This document shows, piece by piece, positions 1 through 8,783 of a DNA stretch of 64,000 nucleotides; the stretch's first letter is position 1, and each line of letters begins with the position of its first letter. The stretch lies in the NCBI GenBank assembly GCA_002390705.1, contig DGQA01000044.1:1-64000 (forward strand). Reading direction: 5' to 3'. Both the position numbers and the translations under genes were made by a program. The notes below the pieces were generated by a model, which was given only the letters and a program-made list of their open reading frames with translations, made no database searches and was not told the origin of the DNA. This DNA comes from Actinobacteria bacterium UBA4426 (lineage in GTDB: Bacteria > Actinomycetota > Actinomycetes > S36-B12).

Positions 1-836
1 CCAATGTTGTCAATCCGCCGGATGGTTGGCTGGGAAAGCCACATGCGTGCCACCTGCTTTCGCAAGCGGCGACCGGAAGCGTGCTGGTTTTTGTGGACGC
101 AGATGTGATCCTTGAGCCAACGTCGATTGCCGCCTGCGTAAATTTGCTCAGAGAAAAAAACTTTGGTTTGGTCGCGCCCTATCCCCAGCAATTGGCTGAC
201 ACTTCAATTGAGCGGCTTGTGCAGCCACTCGTGACTTGGTCCTGGGTTGCCACCATGCCACTGGGGATTGCCGAAACTTCCCTGCGTCCATCACTTTCGG
301 CAGCGAATGGGCAGTTCCTGATTTTTGATTCACTCGCGTACACCACGTCCGGTGGCCACGCCAGGGTTAAAGGCGAGGTGCTTGAAGACATTGCACTTAT
401 GCGCTCCCTCAAGTTAAGTGGTTATCAATGCGCAACCGTCAACGGCAGTAAATTGGCACACTGTCGCATGTATAAGGAGTCAGACTCACTCGTGAACGGC
501 TACACCAAATCGCTGTGGAACGCCTTCGGATCCCCGGTGGGGTCGGTTGCCGTGAACTCTCTTCTTGCATTCACTTACCTTCTGCCCCCACTTGTCGCGG
601 CAACCTCACCGAAAAAATCTCATCGTGTACTGGGAACTCTCGGATATCTTTCCGGCGTCGCGAGCCGCGCGATGGTCGCCGCCAACACTGGATCCCGACC
701 ACTCCCTGATTCATTTGCGCACCCAGTATCAATTGCCACCTTTATTGGCCTCAATGCAATGAGCTGGTCCCGGCACGTACGAGGGAAAAACAGCTGGAAA
801 GGGCGCGCTGTGACAACCAGTGCCCCACGTGAGTGA
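1..836 (+). CDS. Family 2 glycosyltransferase (CrtQ-like), 5' end outside window
   Basis: The reading frame is open from base 3, so the gene starts before the window; the first ATG at 81 lies inside the domain. The start of the visible part reads PPDGWLGKPHAC followed by FVDADV. This is the substrate loop and the DxD nucleotide-sugar/metal site of GT-A family 2 transferases. A membrane-like hydrophobic segment follows near the C-terminus (LLAFTYLLPPLVAAT). Relatives in carotenoid loci (CrtQ type) attach sugars to carotenoid acids or alcohols at the membrane; that role here is inferred from the downstream desaturase genes. The stop overlaps the start of the next gene by 17 bases, suggesting co-translation. 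A hopanoid or lipid glycosyltransferase is the main alternative. Confidence 0.75.
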   Translation, partial: NVVNPPDGWLGKPHACHLLSQAATGSVLVFVDADVILEPTSIAACVNLLREKNFGLVAPYPQQLADTSIERLVQPLVTWSWVATMPLGIAETSLRPSLSAANGQFLIFDSLAYTTSGGHARVKGEVLEDIALMRSLKLSGYQCATVNGSKLAHCRMYKESDSLVNGYTKSLWNAFGSPVGSVAVNSLLAFTYLLPPLVAATSPKKSHRVLGTLGYLSGVASRAMVAANTGSRPLPDSFAHPVSIATFIGLNAMSWSRHVRGKNSWKGRAVTTSAPRE

Positions 837-2340
837 ATCAAGTGCCTCGCACGTCGTAGTGATTGGAGGTGGCGTAGGTGGGCTAGCAGTTGCCGCGCGG
901 TTGAGTGTTAAAGGCCATGGGGTCACCCTTTTGGAGCACGCTGATCGGGTGGGCGGAAAACTGTTCACCTACGAGCGAGAAGGGTTCGCATTTGACACCG
1001 GGCCCAGCCTGTTTACCCTTCCTGCCGTGTACCGAGATCTTTTTCTTAAAACCGGTAAAAGCCTCGAGCAAAGCGTGGACCTACAAGAACTCGATCCGGC
1101 ATTCCGTTATGTTTTTTCGGACGGAAGCGAGGTGACCCTTCCAGGAGTTGATCCGGCCAAGTGCGCCACGGCTTTTGGTGACGCGTTTGGCACGCAGGTC
1201 GAAGCCCAGTGGCGCGAGTTCACTGGGCGTGGCGCGCAGATGTGGCGCCTCACCCGTGGCCCATTTCTGCAGTCACCACTTAAAGGCTGGAAGTCACTCA
1301 TCCCTTTAGCAAAAGTACGGGACATCAAATCGATTGCGCCATTTACCTCACTGCGCACACTTGCTCGAAAATATTTTACCGACCCACGGATGATCATGAT
1401 CGTTGATCGCTACGCCACCTACACGGGTTCTGATCCGCGGCGAGCACCCGCGGTACTTGCAACAATTCCTTATATTGAACAAGTTTTTGGTGCTTGGCAT
1501 ATTGGTGGCGGATTAGGCTCGCTTGCAACAGCTCTTGAAAAACGTTGCAGTGAGCGTGAGGTTGACATTCGAGTCGGTGTCACCGTCACAAAAATTGAGA
1601 CCCAGGGTGGCAGCGTTTCAGGCGTTCGCCTAGATACCGGCGAATTTATTGCCGCAGACATTGTGGTATCAAATTCCGATGCAACGTTGACAAATGACTT
1701 ACTGTCACGACCCGATCAAAAGCTAATGCCTAAAATTACCGATTCACCCTCTCTCGCAGGGTTCGTCTTACTGCTGGCACTAGATGGGAACACGGAAGGA
1801 ATCGCACATCACAATGTATGGTTCCCGGAAAACTACAATGCCGAGTTTGACGCAATCTTTGGAAAGGCGCCGACCCCACCCATTGACCCGGCGATCTACG
1901 CCTGCGTGCCCGACGACCCGCAGATGCGACCATCACCGGATTGTGAATCGTGGTTCATTTTGGTCAACGCGCCTCGACATGATTCCAGTGGAAGCAATGG
2001 GTTCAATTGGAACGCCCCTGGGTGCAAAGAGCAATATGCACAACAGATCCTAGATATTTTGGCCGCCCGCGGAACCGACATCCGGGCTCGGGTTAAGTGG
2101 CAGGAAATTCGAACCCCGGCCGACCTTGAACGCGACACCATGGCGCCGGGTGGAAGCATCTACGGGGCCTCAAGCAACGGTCCCCGCGCCGCGTTCACTC
2201 GACCGGCTAATCAATCAAATATTTCCGGTCTTTATTTGGTAGGTGGGTCCAGCCATCCAGGTGGCGGGCTACCCTTGGTGGGCATGGGTGCGGAAATCAC
2301 TGCGGAACTTATTGGTCGGGCGGAAAAGCCGAACCCATAG
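820..2340 (+). CDS. CrtI-family carotenoid desaturase/oxidase (second copy)
   Basis: A 506-residue FAD-dependent amine-oxidase/phytoene-desaturase family protein. The N-terminal dinucleotide fold GGGVGGLAVAARL is near residues 16-28, followed by EHADRVGGK. The C-terminal CrtI signature GGSSHPGGGLPLVGMGA closes the FAD site. Length and both signatures fit CrtI/CrtN/CrtO/CrtD enzymes, which desaturate or oxidise the polyene chain at the membrane. A more typical CrtI lies at 5081-6628, so this copy probably performs a later step such as extra desaturation or terminal oxidation before glycosylation by the overlapping upstream transferase. The GTG start at 820 has only a weak ribosome site, consistent with coupling to the upstream gene. 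The 3' end overlaps the convergent antiporter gene by 32 bases. Confidence 0.85.
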   Translation: MPHVSESSASHVVVIGGGVGGLAVAARLSVKGHGVTLLEHADRVGGKLFTYEREGFAFDTGPSLFTLPAVYRDLFLKTGKSLEQSVDLQELDPAFRYVFSDGSEVTLPGVDPAKCATAFGDAFGTQVEAQWREFTGRGAQMWRLTRGPFLQSPLKGWKSLIPLAKVRDIKSIAPFTSLRTLARKYFTDPRMIMIVDRYATYTGSDPRRAPAVLATIPYIEQVFGAWHIGGGLGSLATALEKRCSEREVDIRVGVTVTKIETQGGSVSGVRLDTGEFIAADIVVSNSDATLTNDLLSRPDQKLMPKITDSPSLAGFVLLLALDGNTEGIAHHNVWFPENYNAEFDAIFGKAPTPPIDPAIYACVPDDPQMRPSPDCESWFILVNAPRHDSSGSNGFNWNAPGCKEQYAQQILDILAARGTDIRARVKWQEIRTPADLERDTMAPGGSIYGASSNGPRAAFTRPANQSNISGLYLVGGSSHPGGGLPLVGMGAEITAELIGRAEKPNP

Positions 2341-3823
2341 AGCCGTACCAGCGTGCCAAACGCCCACCGATCGAGAGCACCCGGATCCGTTCCTCTGTCC
2401 GCACTTGCGCTTCGAATGTCGCCACGATCACCAATTGATCTTCAGCCCGAATTCTGGTGTGCTCATTGGGCACTTCTGCGGCGCCACCACGAATCACGAG
2501 TGACACCGCAGCGCCTGTGGGTAAACCCATCTCCATCACGAAGACCCCGACAAGCGCCGATCCTTTTGGTACATCAACGCCCAACACTGTCGCTGACATC
2601 GCGTCCAGCGGGGCGCTCTCCACTTCTAGCTCACGCACCTGCTCGGGTAAACACACCCCAATTTTTCTACCCATCGCTGGAATAAATGGCGTGTGAACCA
2701 GTAACAAGAGCAGCACCGCGATCAGGGTGGTGTCAAAAATCAGTTCGGCCCCGGGGACGCCAAACCCTAACGGAATTGCGGCAAAGACAATCGGTACCGC
2801 TCCGCGCAACCCGGCAACGGAAACAAAAGCAATTGTTTTGGCACCCATGCGAAATGGCAATAGTGACACCGTGGCGGCCAAGGGTCTGGCCACCAAAATA
2901 AGCAGGAGCACAGATCCCACCGCGAGTGGAATCGCCTCTGGCAAGCGGCCAATATCGGCCAACAAACCCAGCATCACAAAGAGCCCGATTTCAGCAATCC
3001 AGGAAAGCCCATCAGAAAAGCCAAGAATTGACCGTCGGTGCGGAAGCTGCTTTGCAGAGCCGATCAGGATCGCCGAGATGTACACGGCCATGAAACCGGA
3101 TGAATGCAGTACCGAAGCCGCCCCGTATGAAAAGACGATGAGGGCTAACGCGGCAATCGGGTACAAGCCGACTCCAGGCAATGCCAACCGTGGCAAAATA
3201 AAGCGGCCCAGGTAGCCGACAGCGATTCCCACCGCGGCTCCTCCAATAATTTCAGCGATTACCAGAAACGGAATCGTCCATGCGGCCGTCTGTTCCCAGG
3301 CACCACTTGCCACGATACTGACAATCACCACAACGGGTGCATCGTTAAATCCGGCTTCAGCTTCTAAAAGCGTGCGAACTTTTTCGGTGACTTTCATTCG
3401 ACGCAATACTGAAAAAACTGCCGCGGCATCGGTCGCGGCCAGCACCGTTCCCAAAACCACCGCCAACTGTGGATCAAAATCAAAAATGAAAATTAGGGGG
3501 AGCGCAACTACGGCGATACTTACCGCGATTCCCACGGAAGCCAAGGCGAGCGATGGTGCCAGCACCGGGCGCAGTTGATCAACCCTGGTTGTTAATCCGC
3601 CGTGGGCCAAAATCAACACCAATGCCGAATAACCCAGGACCGTGGCCAATGTCGCGTCATCAAGGGACAGCGCCGGGATCGTGGCGCCCAAAATCATGCC
3701 GAGAATTAGGTATAGGAGCAAACCCGGCACCCCTAGTTTGCCGGCAAATCGAACTGCAAAGATGGCGACTAACACGATTAAGGCACCCACAAGCGTGGCT
3801 AGAGCCAGAGACTCAAGTGTCAT
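2309..3823 (-). CDS. CPA1-type K+/H+ (Na+/H+) antiporter with C-terminal RCK_C domain
   Basis: A 504-residue polytopic membrane protein of the NhaP2/CvrA type. About twelve hydrophobic segments cover residues 5-390, with the conserved ion-site stretches ATDAAAVFS and EAGFNDAPV (the ND pair). The last ~110 residues form a soluble TrkA-C/RCK_C-like domain (VLGVDVPKGSALVGV onward) typical of ligand-gated potassium/proton exchange. The ATG at 3823 was chosen because GGGGAGGTG lies just before it and the protein then begins directly with the first membrane helix; a longer frame to 3931 adds an unlikely polar leader. It is divergent from crtE and convergent with the first carotenoid genes, so it probably has its own promoter in 3824-3993. 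Ion specificity cannot be read from sequence. Confidence 0.88.
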   Translation of the reverse strand: MTLESLALATLVGALIVLVAIFAVRFAGKLGVPGLLLYLILGMILGATIPALSLDDATLATVLGYSALVLILAHGGLTTRVDQLRPVLAPSLALASVGIAVSIAVVALPLIFIFDFDPQLAVVLGTVLAATDAAAVFSVLRRMKVTEKVRTLLEAEAGFNDAPVVVIVSIVASGAWEQTAAWTIPFLVIAEIIGGAAVGIAVGYLGRFILPRLALPGVGLYPIAALALIVFSYGAASVLHSSGFMAVYISAILIGSAKQLPHRRSILGFSDGLSWIAEIGLFVMLGLLADIGRLPEAIPLAVGSVLLLILVARPLAATVSLLPFRMGAKTIAFVSVAGLRGAVPIVFAAIPLGFGVPGAELIFDTTLIAVLLLLLVHTPFIPAMGRKIGVCLPEQVRELEVESAPLDAMSATVLGVDVPKGSALVGVFVMEMGLPTGAAVSLVIRGGAAEVPNEHTRIRAEDQLVIVATFEAQVRTEERIRVLSIGGRLARWYGSMGSAFPPDQ

Positions 3824-3993
3824 GTGTGCACCTCCCCACCGGTCGTAAACGCCCCACCAATCTGATGATTGCCGCTTTCCCTGAGGTAAAGGTATCTTGC
3901 GCGTGTTACAAAGGCAGTTTTTCCGGCCCACCCATTAGCGCAGCAGATACTCGTCGATATGTGCTCAACATGCGAAGGTAATAGGCTGGCGGG

Positions 3994-5076
3994 GTGAACA
4001 ATGAGGTCAAGGGCGATTCCGTCGCCACGGACATTCGCCCGCGGATCCAGGCCAGTCTGGATCAGTTTTTAGCCGAGCAACAGCCAATTCTTGAATCAAT
4101 CTATGAGGAGACCTTGCCGTTGTGGGACAGTGTTGCGTCCCTGCTTAATGGTGGCAAACGGCTTCGCCCCCTGTTTTGCTATTGGGGTTGGAGTGCGGCC
4201 TTTGGCGACTCCCAGCACCGTGAAGGTGTCATCACCGCCGCAAGTTCCCTTGAATTCCTGCAGGCGTGCGCCCTGATCCACGACGACGTAATGGATGGCT
4301 CTGACACCCGGCGTGGGCGACCGGCTGCGCACCGCCAATTCGCCAGCCTGCACCGAGCAAGCCAATGGCAAGGGAACCCGGATCGGTTCGGTGAGGGCGC
4401 TGCGATCCTGGTGGGTGATTTGTGTCTGTCGTGGGCTGATCAACTCTTGCTCACCAGTGGACTTCCCGCCCCGAATCTCGATGCCGCGAAAAATGTCTAC
4501 AATGAAATGCGCACAGAACTGATGGCCGGTCAGTATCTGGATCTACTCGAACAGGCTCGTGGTGGTGGCTCGGTGGAACGCGCATTGCGCGTGGTTCGAT
4601 TCAAGTCCGCGAAGTACACCATTGAGCGTCCACTGCACATCGGTGCCGCGCTGGCACTTGCCCCGCCTGAAGTTTTTGACGCCTACAGCGGGTATGGCCT
4701 ACCACTGGGTGAAGCATTCCAATTGCGCGACGACATTCTCGGCGTATTCGGTGATCCCGAAGTTACTGGCAAGCCAGCGGGCGACGATCTACGAGAAGGC
4801 AAAAGAACCGTGCTGATCGCTATCGCAACTGAGCGGGCCGATCCGAGCCAACTGCGCTCAATTCACGAACTCCTCGGCGACGCACATCTCAATCTCAACG
4901 GGATTGACACGTTACGGGCAATCATTCGCGACACGGGGTCCCTTGACTTCACCGAAAATTTGATTGCCGATCTGCTCGAGCAATCGCTTGCGGCTCTGGC
5001 GAACGCACCGCTTGATCCCGCCGCGGTCATCTCACTCACCCAGCTTGCCCACAACGCCGTTCAAAGGAATCTATAA
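3994..5076 (+). CDS. crtE: Geranylgeranyl diphosphate synthase (polyprenyl synthetase)
   Basis: A 360-residue trans-prenyltransferase. It condenses isopentenyl diphosphate onto allylic diphosphates to make GGPP for phytoene synthesis. The first aspartate-rich motif is DDVMD at residues 97-101, followed by RRGRP; the second is DDILG near 242, with GDDLREGKRT after it. The GTG start at 3994 follows AAGG about 15 bases upstream. The gene is followed within 4 bases by crtI and then crtB, so the three form one operon. A similar prenyl synthase sits near the same kinase in mycobacteria (idsA2), so this may be the ancestral core gene to which crtI and crtB are joined. A longer-chain product is possible but less likely in this context. 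Confidence 0.92.
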   Translation: MNNEVKGDSVATDIRPRIQASLDQFLAEQQPILESIYEETLPLWDSVASLLNGGKRLRPLFCYWGWSAAFGDSQHREGVITAASSLEFLQACALIHDDVMDGSDTRRGRPAAHRQFASLHRASQWQGNPDRFGEGAAILVGDLCLSWADQLLLTSGLPAPNLDAAKNVYNEMRTELMAGQYLDLLEQARGGGSVERALRVVRFKSAKYTIERPLHIGAALALAPPEVFDAYSGYGLPLGEAFQLRDDILGVFGDPEVTGKPAGDDLREGKRTVLIAIATERADPSQLRSIHELLGDAHLNLNGIDTLRAIIRDTGSLDFTENLIADLLEQSLAALANAPLDPAAVISLTQLAHNAVQRNL

Positions 5077-5080
5077 AATA

Positions 5081-6628
5081 ATGATGAATTCATTTGTTTC
5101 TCGCCTACTTCCCACCCAGCGAACTGTCTCTGGCCCCACCGAGAACATAATCGTTGTGGGCGCGGGTCTCGCCGGTCTTTCTGCCGCAATGCGATTGGCC
5201 GGCGCTGGGCGAACAGTCACCATTGTCGAGCGAGAAGCGATTCCCGGTGGCCGCGCCGGACGCATCGAAATGAAGTCAGAGAGCGGCACGTACCACGCTG
5301 ACACGGGTCCAAGTGTTTTGACTATGCCCGATCTGATTGCCGACTGCTTTGATTCGTTGGGTGAAAATATGAACGACTGGCTCACCCTTGAGCCAGTTTC
5401 GCCCCTTTACCGGGCTTTTTACGCCGATGGATCAATCCTGAATGTCTTCAGCGACGTGGATCAAATGGCCCAGGAGATCTCAGAAGTAATTAGCGACGAG
5501 GAAGCCCAAGGCTTCCGCAAATATGTCGACTTTGTTTCCAAGCTGTACAAATACGAGATGTCAGACTTCATTGACCGCAATATCGATTCACCCCTAGACC
5601 TGCTCACTCCCAATCTCGCGAAACTTTTCGCCATTGGTGGTTTTCGCAAGTTGACGCCAAAAGTACGTCAATACATGAAAGACCCCCGCACCGAGCGGAT
5701 CTATTCCTTCCAAGCCATGTACGCCGGCCTCTCCCCCTACGACGCGCTGGCAATTTATGCCGTGATCGCCTACATGGATTCTGTTGCCGGAGTCTTCTTC
5801 CCAAAAGGCGGGATGCACGCTGTCCCCAAAGCAATGGCGGGCGCATTGGAAAAACACGGTGTCACCATTAAATACAACACCACCGTGGAATCGGTCGTTC
5901 ACAGCGGTGGCCGGGCATCGGGAGTACTCACCAGCGACGGTGAATTCATGGAGGCCGATGTAGTGGTCCTCAACCCCGACCTTCCCGTTGCTTACCGAGA
6001 ACTCATTGGCACTGAGCCGTGGTCGGTTAAGCGCCTCAACTACTCGCCCTCCGCCTTCGTCATAATTGCTGGTTCCACCCAGAAGTACTCACAAATCGCC
6101 CATCACAATATTCACTTCGGCAAGTCTTGGAAGAACGTTTTCACGGAGTTGATCGATGAAAAGAAGTTGATGACCGATCCCAGCATTTTGGTAACAAACT
6201 CAAGTTTTTCTGATCCGAGCCTGTCCCCAGAAGGCAGGGAGCTCTATTACATTCTGTTCCCCACCCCAAATCTTGATGCGCCAATCGACTGGAAAGAAAT
6301 TGGGCCTCGTTACCGAGATGAGTGCTACCGGGTGCTGGAGGAACGCGGCTACGTCGGTTTGACTGACTCAATCGAAGTCGACAACATCACGACCCCGCAG
6401 GATTGGGCCGACCGCGGCATGGAACGTGGAGCTCCGTTCGCGTCAGCCCATTCATTTGGCCAGACCGGTCCATTCCGACCCGGCAACATGTGGGGCGAAA
6501 ACGTTGTCTTCACCGGTTCGGGAACACAGCCAGGTGTCGGAGTCCCCATGGTGCTGATCTCAGGTCGGCTTGCCGCAGAGCGCATCACCGGCAAGGACCG
6601 CAATTACCGGTCACGAGCCACTCGGTGA
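5081..6628 (+). CDS. crtI: Phytoene desaturase
   Basis: A 515-residue FAD enzyme converting phytoene to lycopene (or neurosporene) at the membrane. The N-terminal Rossmann motif is VVGAGLAGLSAAMRLAGAG near residues 24-42, then GGRAGR. The C-terminal family signature is GSGTQPGVGVPMVLISG. The start was placed at the first of two adjacent ATGs (5081); AAAGGA lies upstream, and the longer open frame to 4964 overlaps crtE and has no family likeness. It sits between crtE (4-base gap) and crtB (GTGA overlap), a standard crtEIB arrangement. It is the most canonical CrtI of the two in this window. Confidence 0.93.
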   Translation: MMNSFVSRLLPTQRTVSGPTENIIVVGAGLAGLSAAMRLAGAGRTVTIVEREAIPGGRAGRIEMKSESGTYHADTGPSVLTMPDLIADCFDSLGENMNDWLTLEPVSPLYRAFYADGSILNVFSDVDQMAQEISEVISDEEAQGFRKYVDFVSKLYKYEMSDFIDRNIDSPLDLLTPNLAKLFAIGGFRKLTPKVRQYMKDPRTERIYSFQAMYAGLSPYDALAIYAVIAYMDSVAGVFFPKGGMHAVPKAMAGALEKHGVTIKYNTTVESVVHSGGRASGVLTSDGEFMEADVVVLNPDLPVAYRELIGTEPWSVKRLNYSPSAFVIIAGSTQKYSQIAHHNIHFGKSWKNVFTELIDEKKLMTDPSILVTNSSFSDPSLSPEGRELYYILFPTPNLDAPIDWKEIGPRYRDECYRVLEERGYVGLTDSIEVDNITTPQDWADRGMERGAPFASAHSFGQTGPFRPGNMWGENVVFTGSGTQPGVGVPMVLISGRLAAERITGKDRNYRSRATR

Positions 6629-7584
6629 ATCATCTGCATAAAAAGGAGTACAAAGAAGCGGGTATTAGCGACCCCGATCTCATTGCATCCTATGAAGTGT
6701 GCCGAGAACTCAATGCCACGCACGGAAAAACATATTACCTCGCAACGCTTCTTCTTCCCCCAGGCAAACGCCCTTATGTTCACGCGCTCTACGGATTCGC
6801 TCGCTACGCCGACGAGATAGTTGACGACCTCGATTCAACTCTGAGCGATCAAGAGAAAGCTGATTGGCTGAAAACGTGGGGCGAAGCGTTTCTGGCCGAT
6901 GTCCAAAGTGGCGAATCAACTGATTCGGTGTGCCGTGCTGTCGTACATACTGTCCGTCGCTGGAATATTCCCCTTGAACTTTTTGATGCCTTTTTACATT
7001 CCATGACCATGGACCTCACAGTCACCGAATACCAAACATTTGACGATCTTTATGAATATGTATACGGGTCGGCTGCCGTAATTGGACTGCAGATGCTCCC
7101 TATTTTGGAACCAACTGACCCCAAGGCCTACGAATGTGCAAAGGACCTGGGGGTCGCTTTCCAGTTAGCAAACTTCATCCGCGACGTAAATGAAGACTTG
7201 GACCGTGGTCGCGTCTATCTCCCACTTGATGAGCTTGCGAGGTTCGGTGTGACCAGGGCTGACTTGGAAAAGCGTGAACTCACCGAAAACATTAAAGCGG
7301 CCTTGCGTCACCAAATTGATCGGGTGCGCCGCCTCGACCAAGAGTCAAAGGCCGGGATTGAAATGCTTCATCCATCCTCCCAAGACTGCATCAATGCCGC
7401 ACGCATCCTCTACTGCGGGATCGCTGATCGCGTTGAACAAATTGATTTCGATGTTTTCAATAAGCGCGCCAAAGTCTCACTTCACACCAAGTTCTGGGTC
7501 GCCTTCCCAGCGTGGCGGCGCGCGGTTAAAGCCCGCCGTAAATTCGGCCCGGGCAATGTTCGCGGTCTTCATTCCCATTCCTGA
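6625..7584 (+). CDS. crtB: Phytoene synthase
   Basis: A 319-residue squalene/phytoene synthase family protein that joins two GGPP molecules into phytoene. Both aspartate-rich substrate-Mg2+ motifs are present: YADEIVDDLD near residue 50 and LANFIRDVNEDLDRGR near residue 178. The predicted start is GTG at 6625 in a GTGA overlap with the crtI stop, implying translational coupling; a much longer open frame from 6403 is the crtI shadow. A strong AAAAAGGAG lies about 15 bases inside the frame, but no ATG, GTG or TTG follows it at useful distance. It completes the crtE-crtI-crtB operon. Confidence 0.93.
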   Translation: MNHLHKKEYKEAGISDPDLIASYEVCRELNATHGKTYYLATLLLPPGKRPYVHALYGFARYADEIVDDLDSTLSDQEKADWLKTWGEAFLADVQSGESTDSVCRAVVHTVRRWNIPLELFDAFLHSMTMDLTVTEYQTFDDLYEYVYGSAAVIGLQMLPILEPTDPKAYECAKDLGVAFQLANFIRDVNEDLDRGRVYLPLDELARFGVTRADLEKRELTENIKAALRHQIDRVRRLDQESKAGIEMLHPSSQDCINAARILYCGIADRVEQIDFDVFNKRAKVSLHTKFWVAFPAWRRAVKARRKFGPGNVRGLHSHS

Positions 7585-7707
7585 CAGAGTGTCGAGTGAT
7601 AACCGAATACATTTTGTAATTACCCAAGTCGTATCAGGGGCACGGGCGTTTCATTTACCGTTCCAAACCTCACCCCTTCTACCCCTTCTGGGTTAACGCC
7701 CTACGTC

Positions 7708-7986
7708 GTGGCAAAGGGCACGTTTCCCTCCGACATTCCCGTCCCGGTTCCCAATTACCAGGTTATGAGTGGGCAGTACTTGGGCGAAATTGTCTATTCA
7801 TCGGCTACCTACCCACCTTCTGGTTGGGCTGTCTGCGACGGCTCAGTGCTCCAAGTAGCTCACAACACCTCACTTTTTTCCGAATATGGCAACGCTTTTG
7901 GTAGCGACGGACAAAAAACTTTTGCCCTGCCTACCGTTTCCGGCACGATCATCGCCACGACGGGTATTTATCCATCACGCAATTAG
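7708..7986 (+). CDS. Single tail-collar (microcystin-dependent-like) domain protein
   Basis: A 92-residue protein with one phage tail-collar domain: MSGQYLGEI, then PPSGWAVCDGS, TSLFSEYGNAFGSDG and a C-terminal TFALPTVSGT ending GIYPSRN. Family members usually carry one or more such repeats and act in phage tails or as surface or adhesion proteins; the role here is unknown. The start may be GTG 7708 or ATG 7765, and neither has a good ribosome site. The same frame stays open back to 7603 without a usable start codon and encodes FTVPNLTP and PYVVAKGTFPS, which look like the end of an earlier collar repeat. The gene may therefore be a truncated relic of a larger multi-repeat protein. It sits between crtB and the convergent crtYd. 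Confidence 0.6.
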   Translation: MAKGTFPSDIPVPVPNYQVMSGQYLGEIVYSSATYPPSGWAVCDGSVLQVAHNTSLFSEYGNAFGSDGQKTFALPTVSGTIIATTGIYPSRN

Positions 7987-8000
7987 CCGAATTGAGACTC

Positions 8001-8384
8001 TCAATTGTTTCTACGCCAGATCGGTGGTCCCGAGGTCGGGGTGCGATCAACTCCCCGCCTACCCCAGAACACCCACAGGCTCAGTGAAAGCAGGATCAGA
8101 GAGAATCCAAAAAGTAGATCTTCAACCGGGGCATAAGCTATTCGTCCGTCGCCCAGAAATATCGGCGCGGTATCCGCCGGTGAACTGCCGCCAATGATCG
8201 CTGAGCCGTCGTACTTCACAATCTGGGTACCCGTGAACAAGCCGTTGGTGATGAGTTGGAAAAAGACAATGATTGCGTAGGAGAGCCAAAAGATTGGCCG
8301 GGTGACCATCCGGGTTTTGACGGCGAAGAGGTCAAAAAATACAACGATGAGGACCGCGAGTACTCCGATTGTGGTGTAGGTCAT
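8001..8384 (-). CDS. crtYd: Lycopene cyclase subunit (CrtYd type)
   Basis: A 127-residue membrane protein of the lycopene cyclase domain family found in actinobacterial heterodimeric cyclases. It has three or four hydrophobic helices and the family feature APVEDLLFGFSLILL, whose PxEDLLF acidic motif is conserved among CrtYd/CrtYf subunits. With CrtYc it cyclises lycopene or longer carotenoids at one or both ends. The ATG at 8384 overlaps the TGA of the upstream crtYc gene (ATGA), so the two subunits are coupled. Ring type (beta, gamma or epsilon) cannot be deduced. The gene is convergent with crtB and the tail-collar gene. Confidence 0.85.
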   Translation of the reverse strand: MTYTTIGVLAVLIVVFFDLFAVKTRMVTRPIFWLSYAIIVFFQLITNGLFTGTQIVKYDGSAIIGGSSPADTAPIFLGDGRIAYAPVEDLLFGFSLILLSLSLWVFWGRRGVDRTPTSGPPIWRRNN

Positions 8385-8734
8385 GTGGTTTCGTCTCCCA
8401 CGAGCCAACGCCGTGATTTTGATCCTTTGACACTGCGCACGGCTTCTAGAGTAAGAATTGACGCGAGTGGAATCACAATAAAGAATAAAAATTCGTCGAA
8501 TGGAATATCAGCGGGAAGGTAGATCCCGAGAATTCGTGATTCGTCGAAGTACCAGTGACCTTGGCCGATTGCATACGCGTCCCACAACAAGAAAGGAAAC
8601 AGCACTGGAAAAATGGTGAATAAAACTCGCTTGGGTCGACGCAGGACCCGGCTACGAAGAAACACTTCAAGCCAAATTGACCCCAAGAACACAAAGACCA
8701 GGATCGCCACATAGCTCCAGCGCCCAAAGTCCAT
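8381..8734 (-). CDS. crtYc: Lycopene cyclase subunit (CrtYc type)
   Basis: An approximately 117-residue membrane protein forming the other half of the split lycopene cyclase. It has three hydrophobic helices with IPFDEFLFFIVIPL, the conserved PxxEFxFF-like acidic motif of this family (here PFDEFLFF), and WDAYAIGQGHWYF. The start is uncertain between ATG 8734 (GGGTGA upstream) and ATG 8746. The frame continues to 8866 but that extension is antisense to the kinase gene. It is the first gene of a two-gene minus-strand operon with crtYd and is divergent from the NadR-like gene, with almost no intergenic space, so the two promoters must overlap the neighbouring coding regions or the gap 8735-8783. 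Confidence 0.85.
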   Translation of the reverse strand: MDFGRWSYVAILVFVFLGSIWLEVFLRSRVLRRPKRVLFTIFPVLFPFLLWDAYAIGQGHWYFDESRILGIYLPADIPFDEFLFFIVIPLASILTLEAVRSVKGSKSRRWLVGDETT

Positions 8735-8783
8735 GAAATCACCCATAGGACCATACTTGCCTATTGTGAGCTCTGAGCAAAAT

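Noticed and set aside
2727..3215. 162-residue plus-strand open frame
   Set aside because: It is antisense to the antiporter gene, whose membrane helices and family motifs are clear; the frame has biased composition (Ser, Pro, Arg, Thr) and no family likeness.
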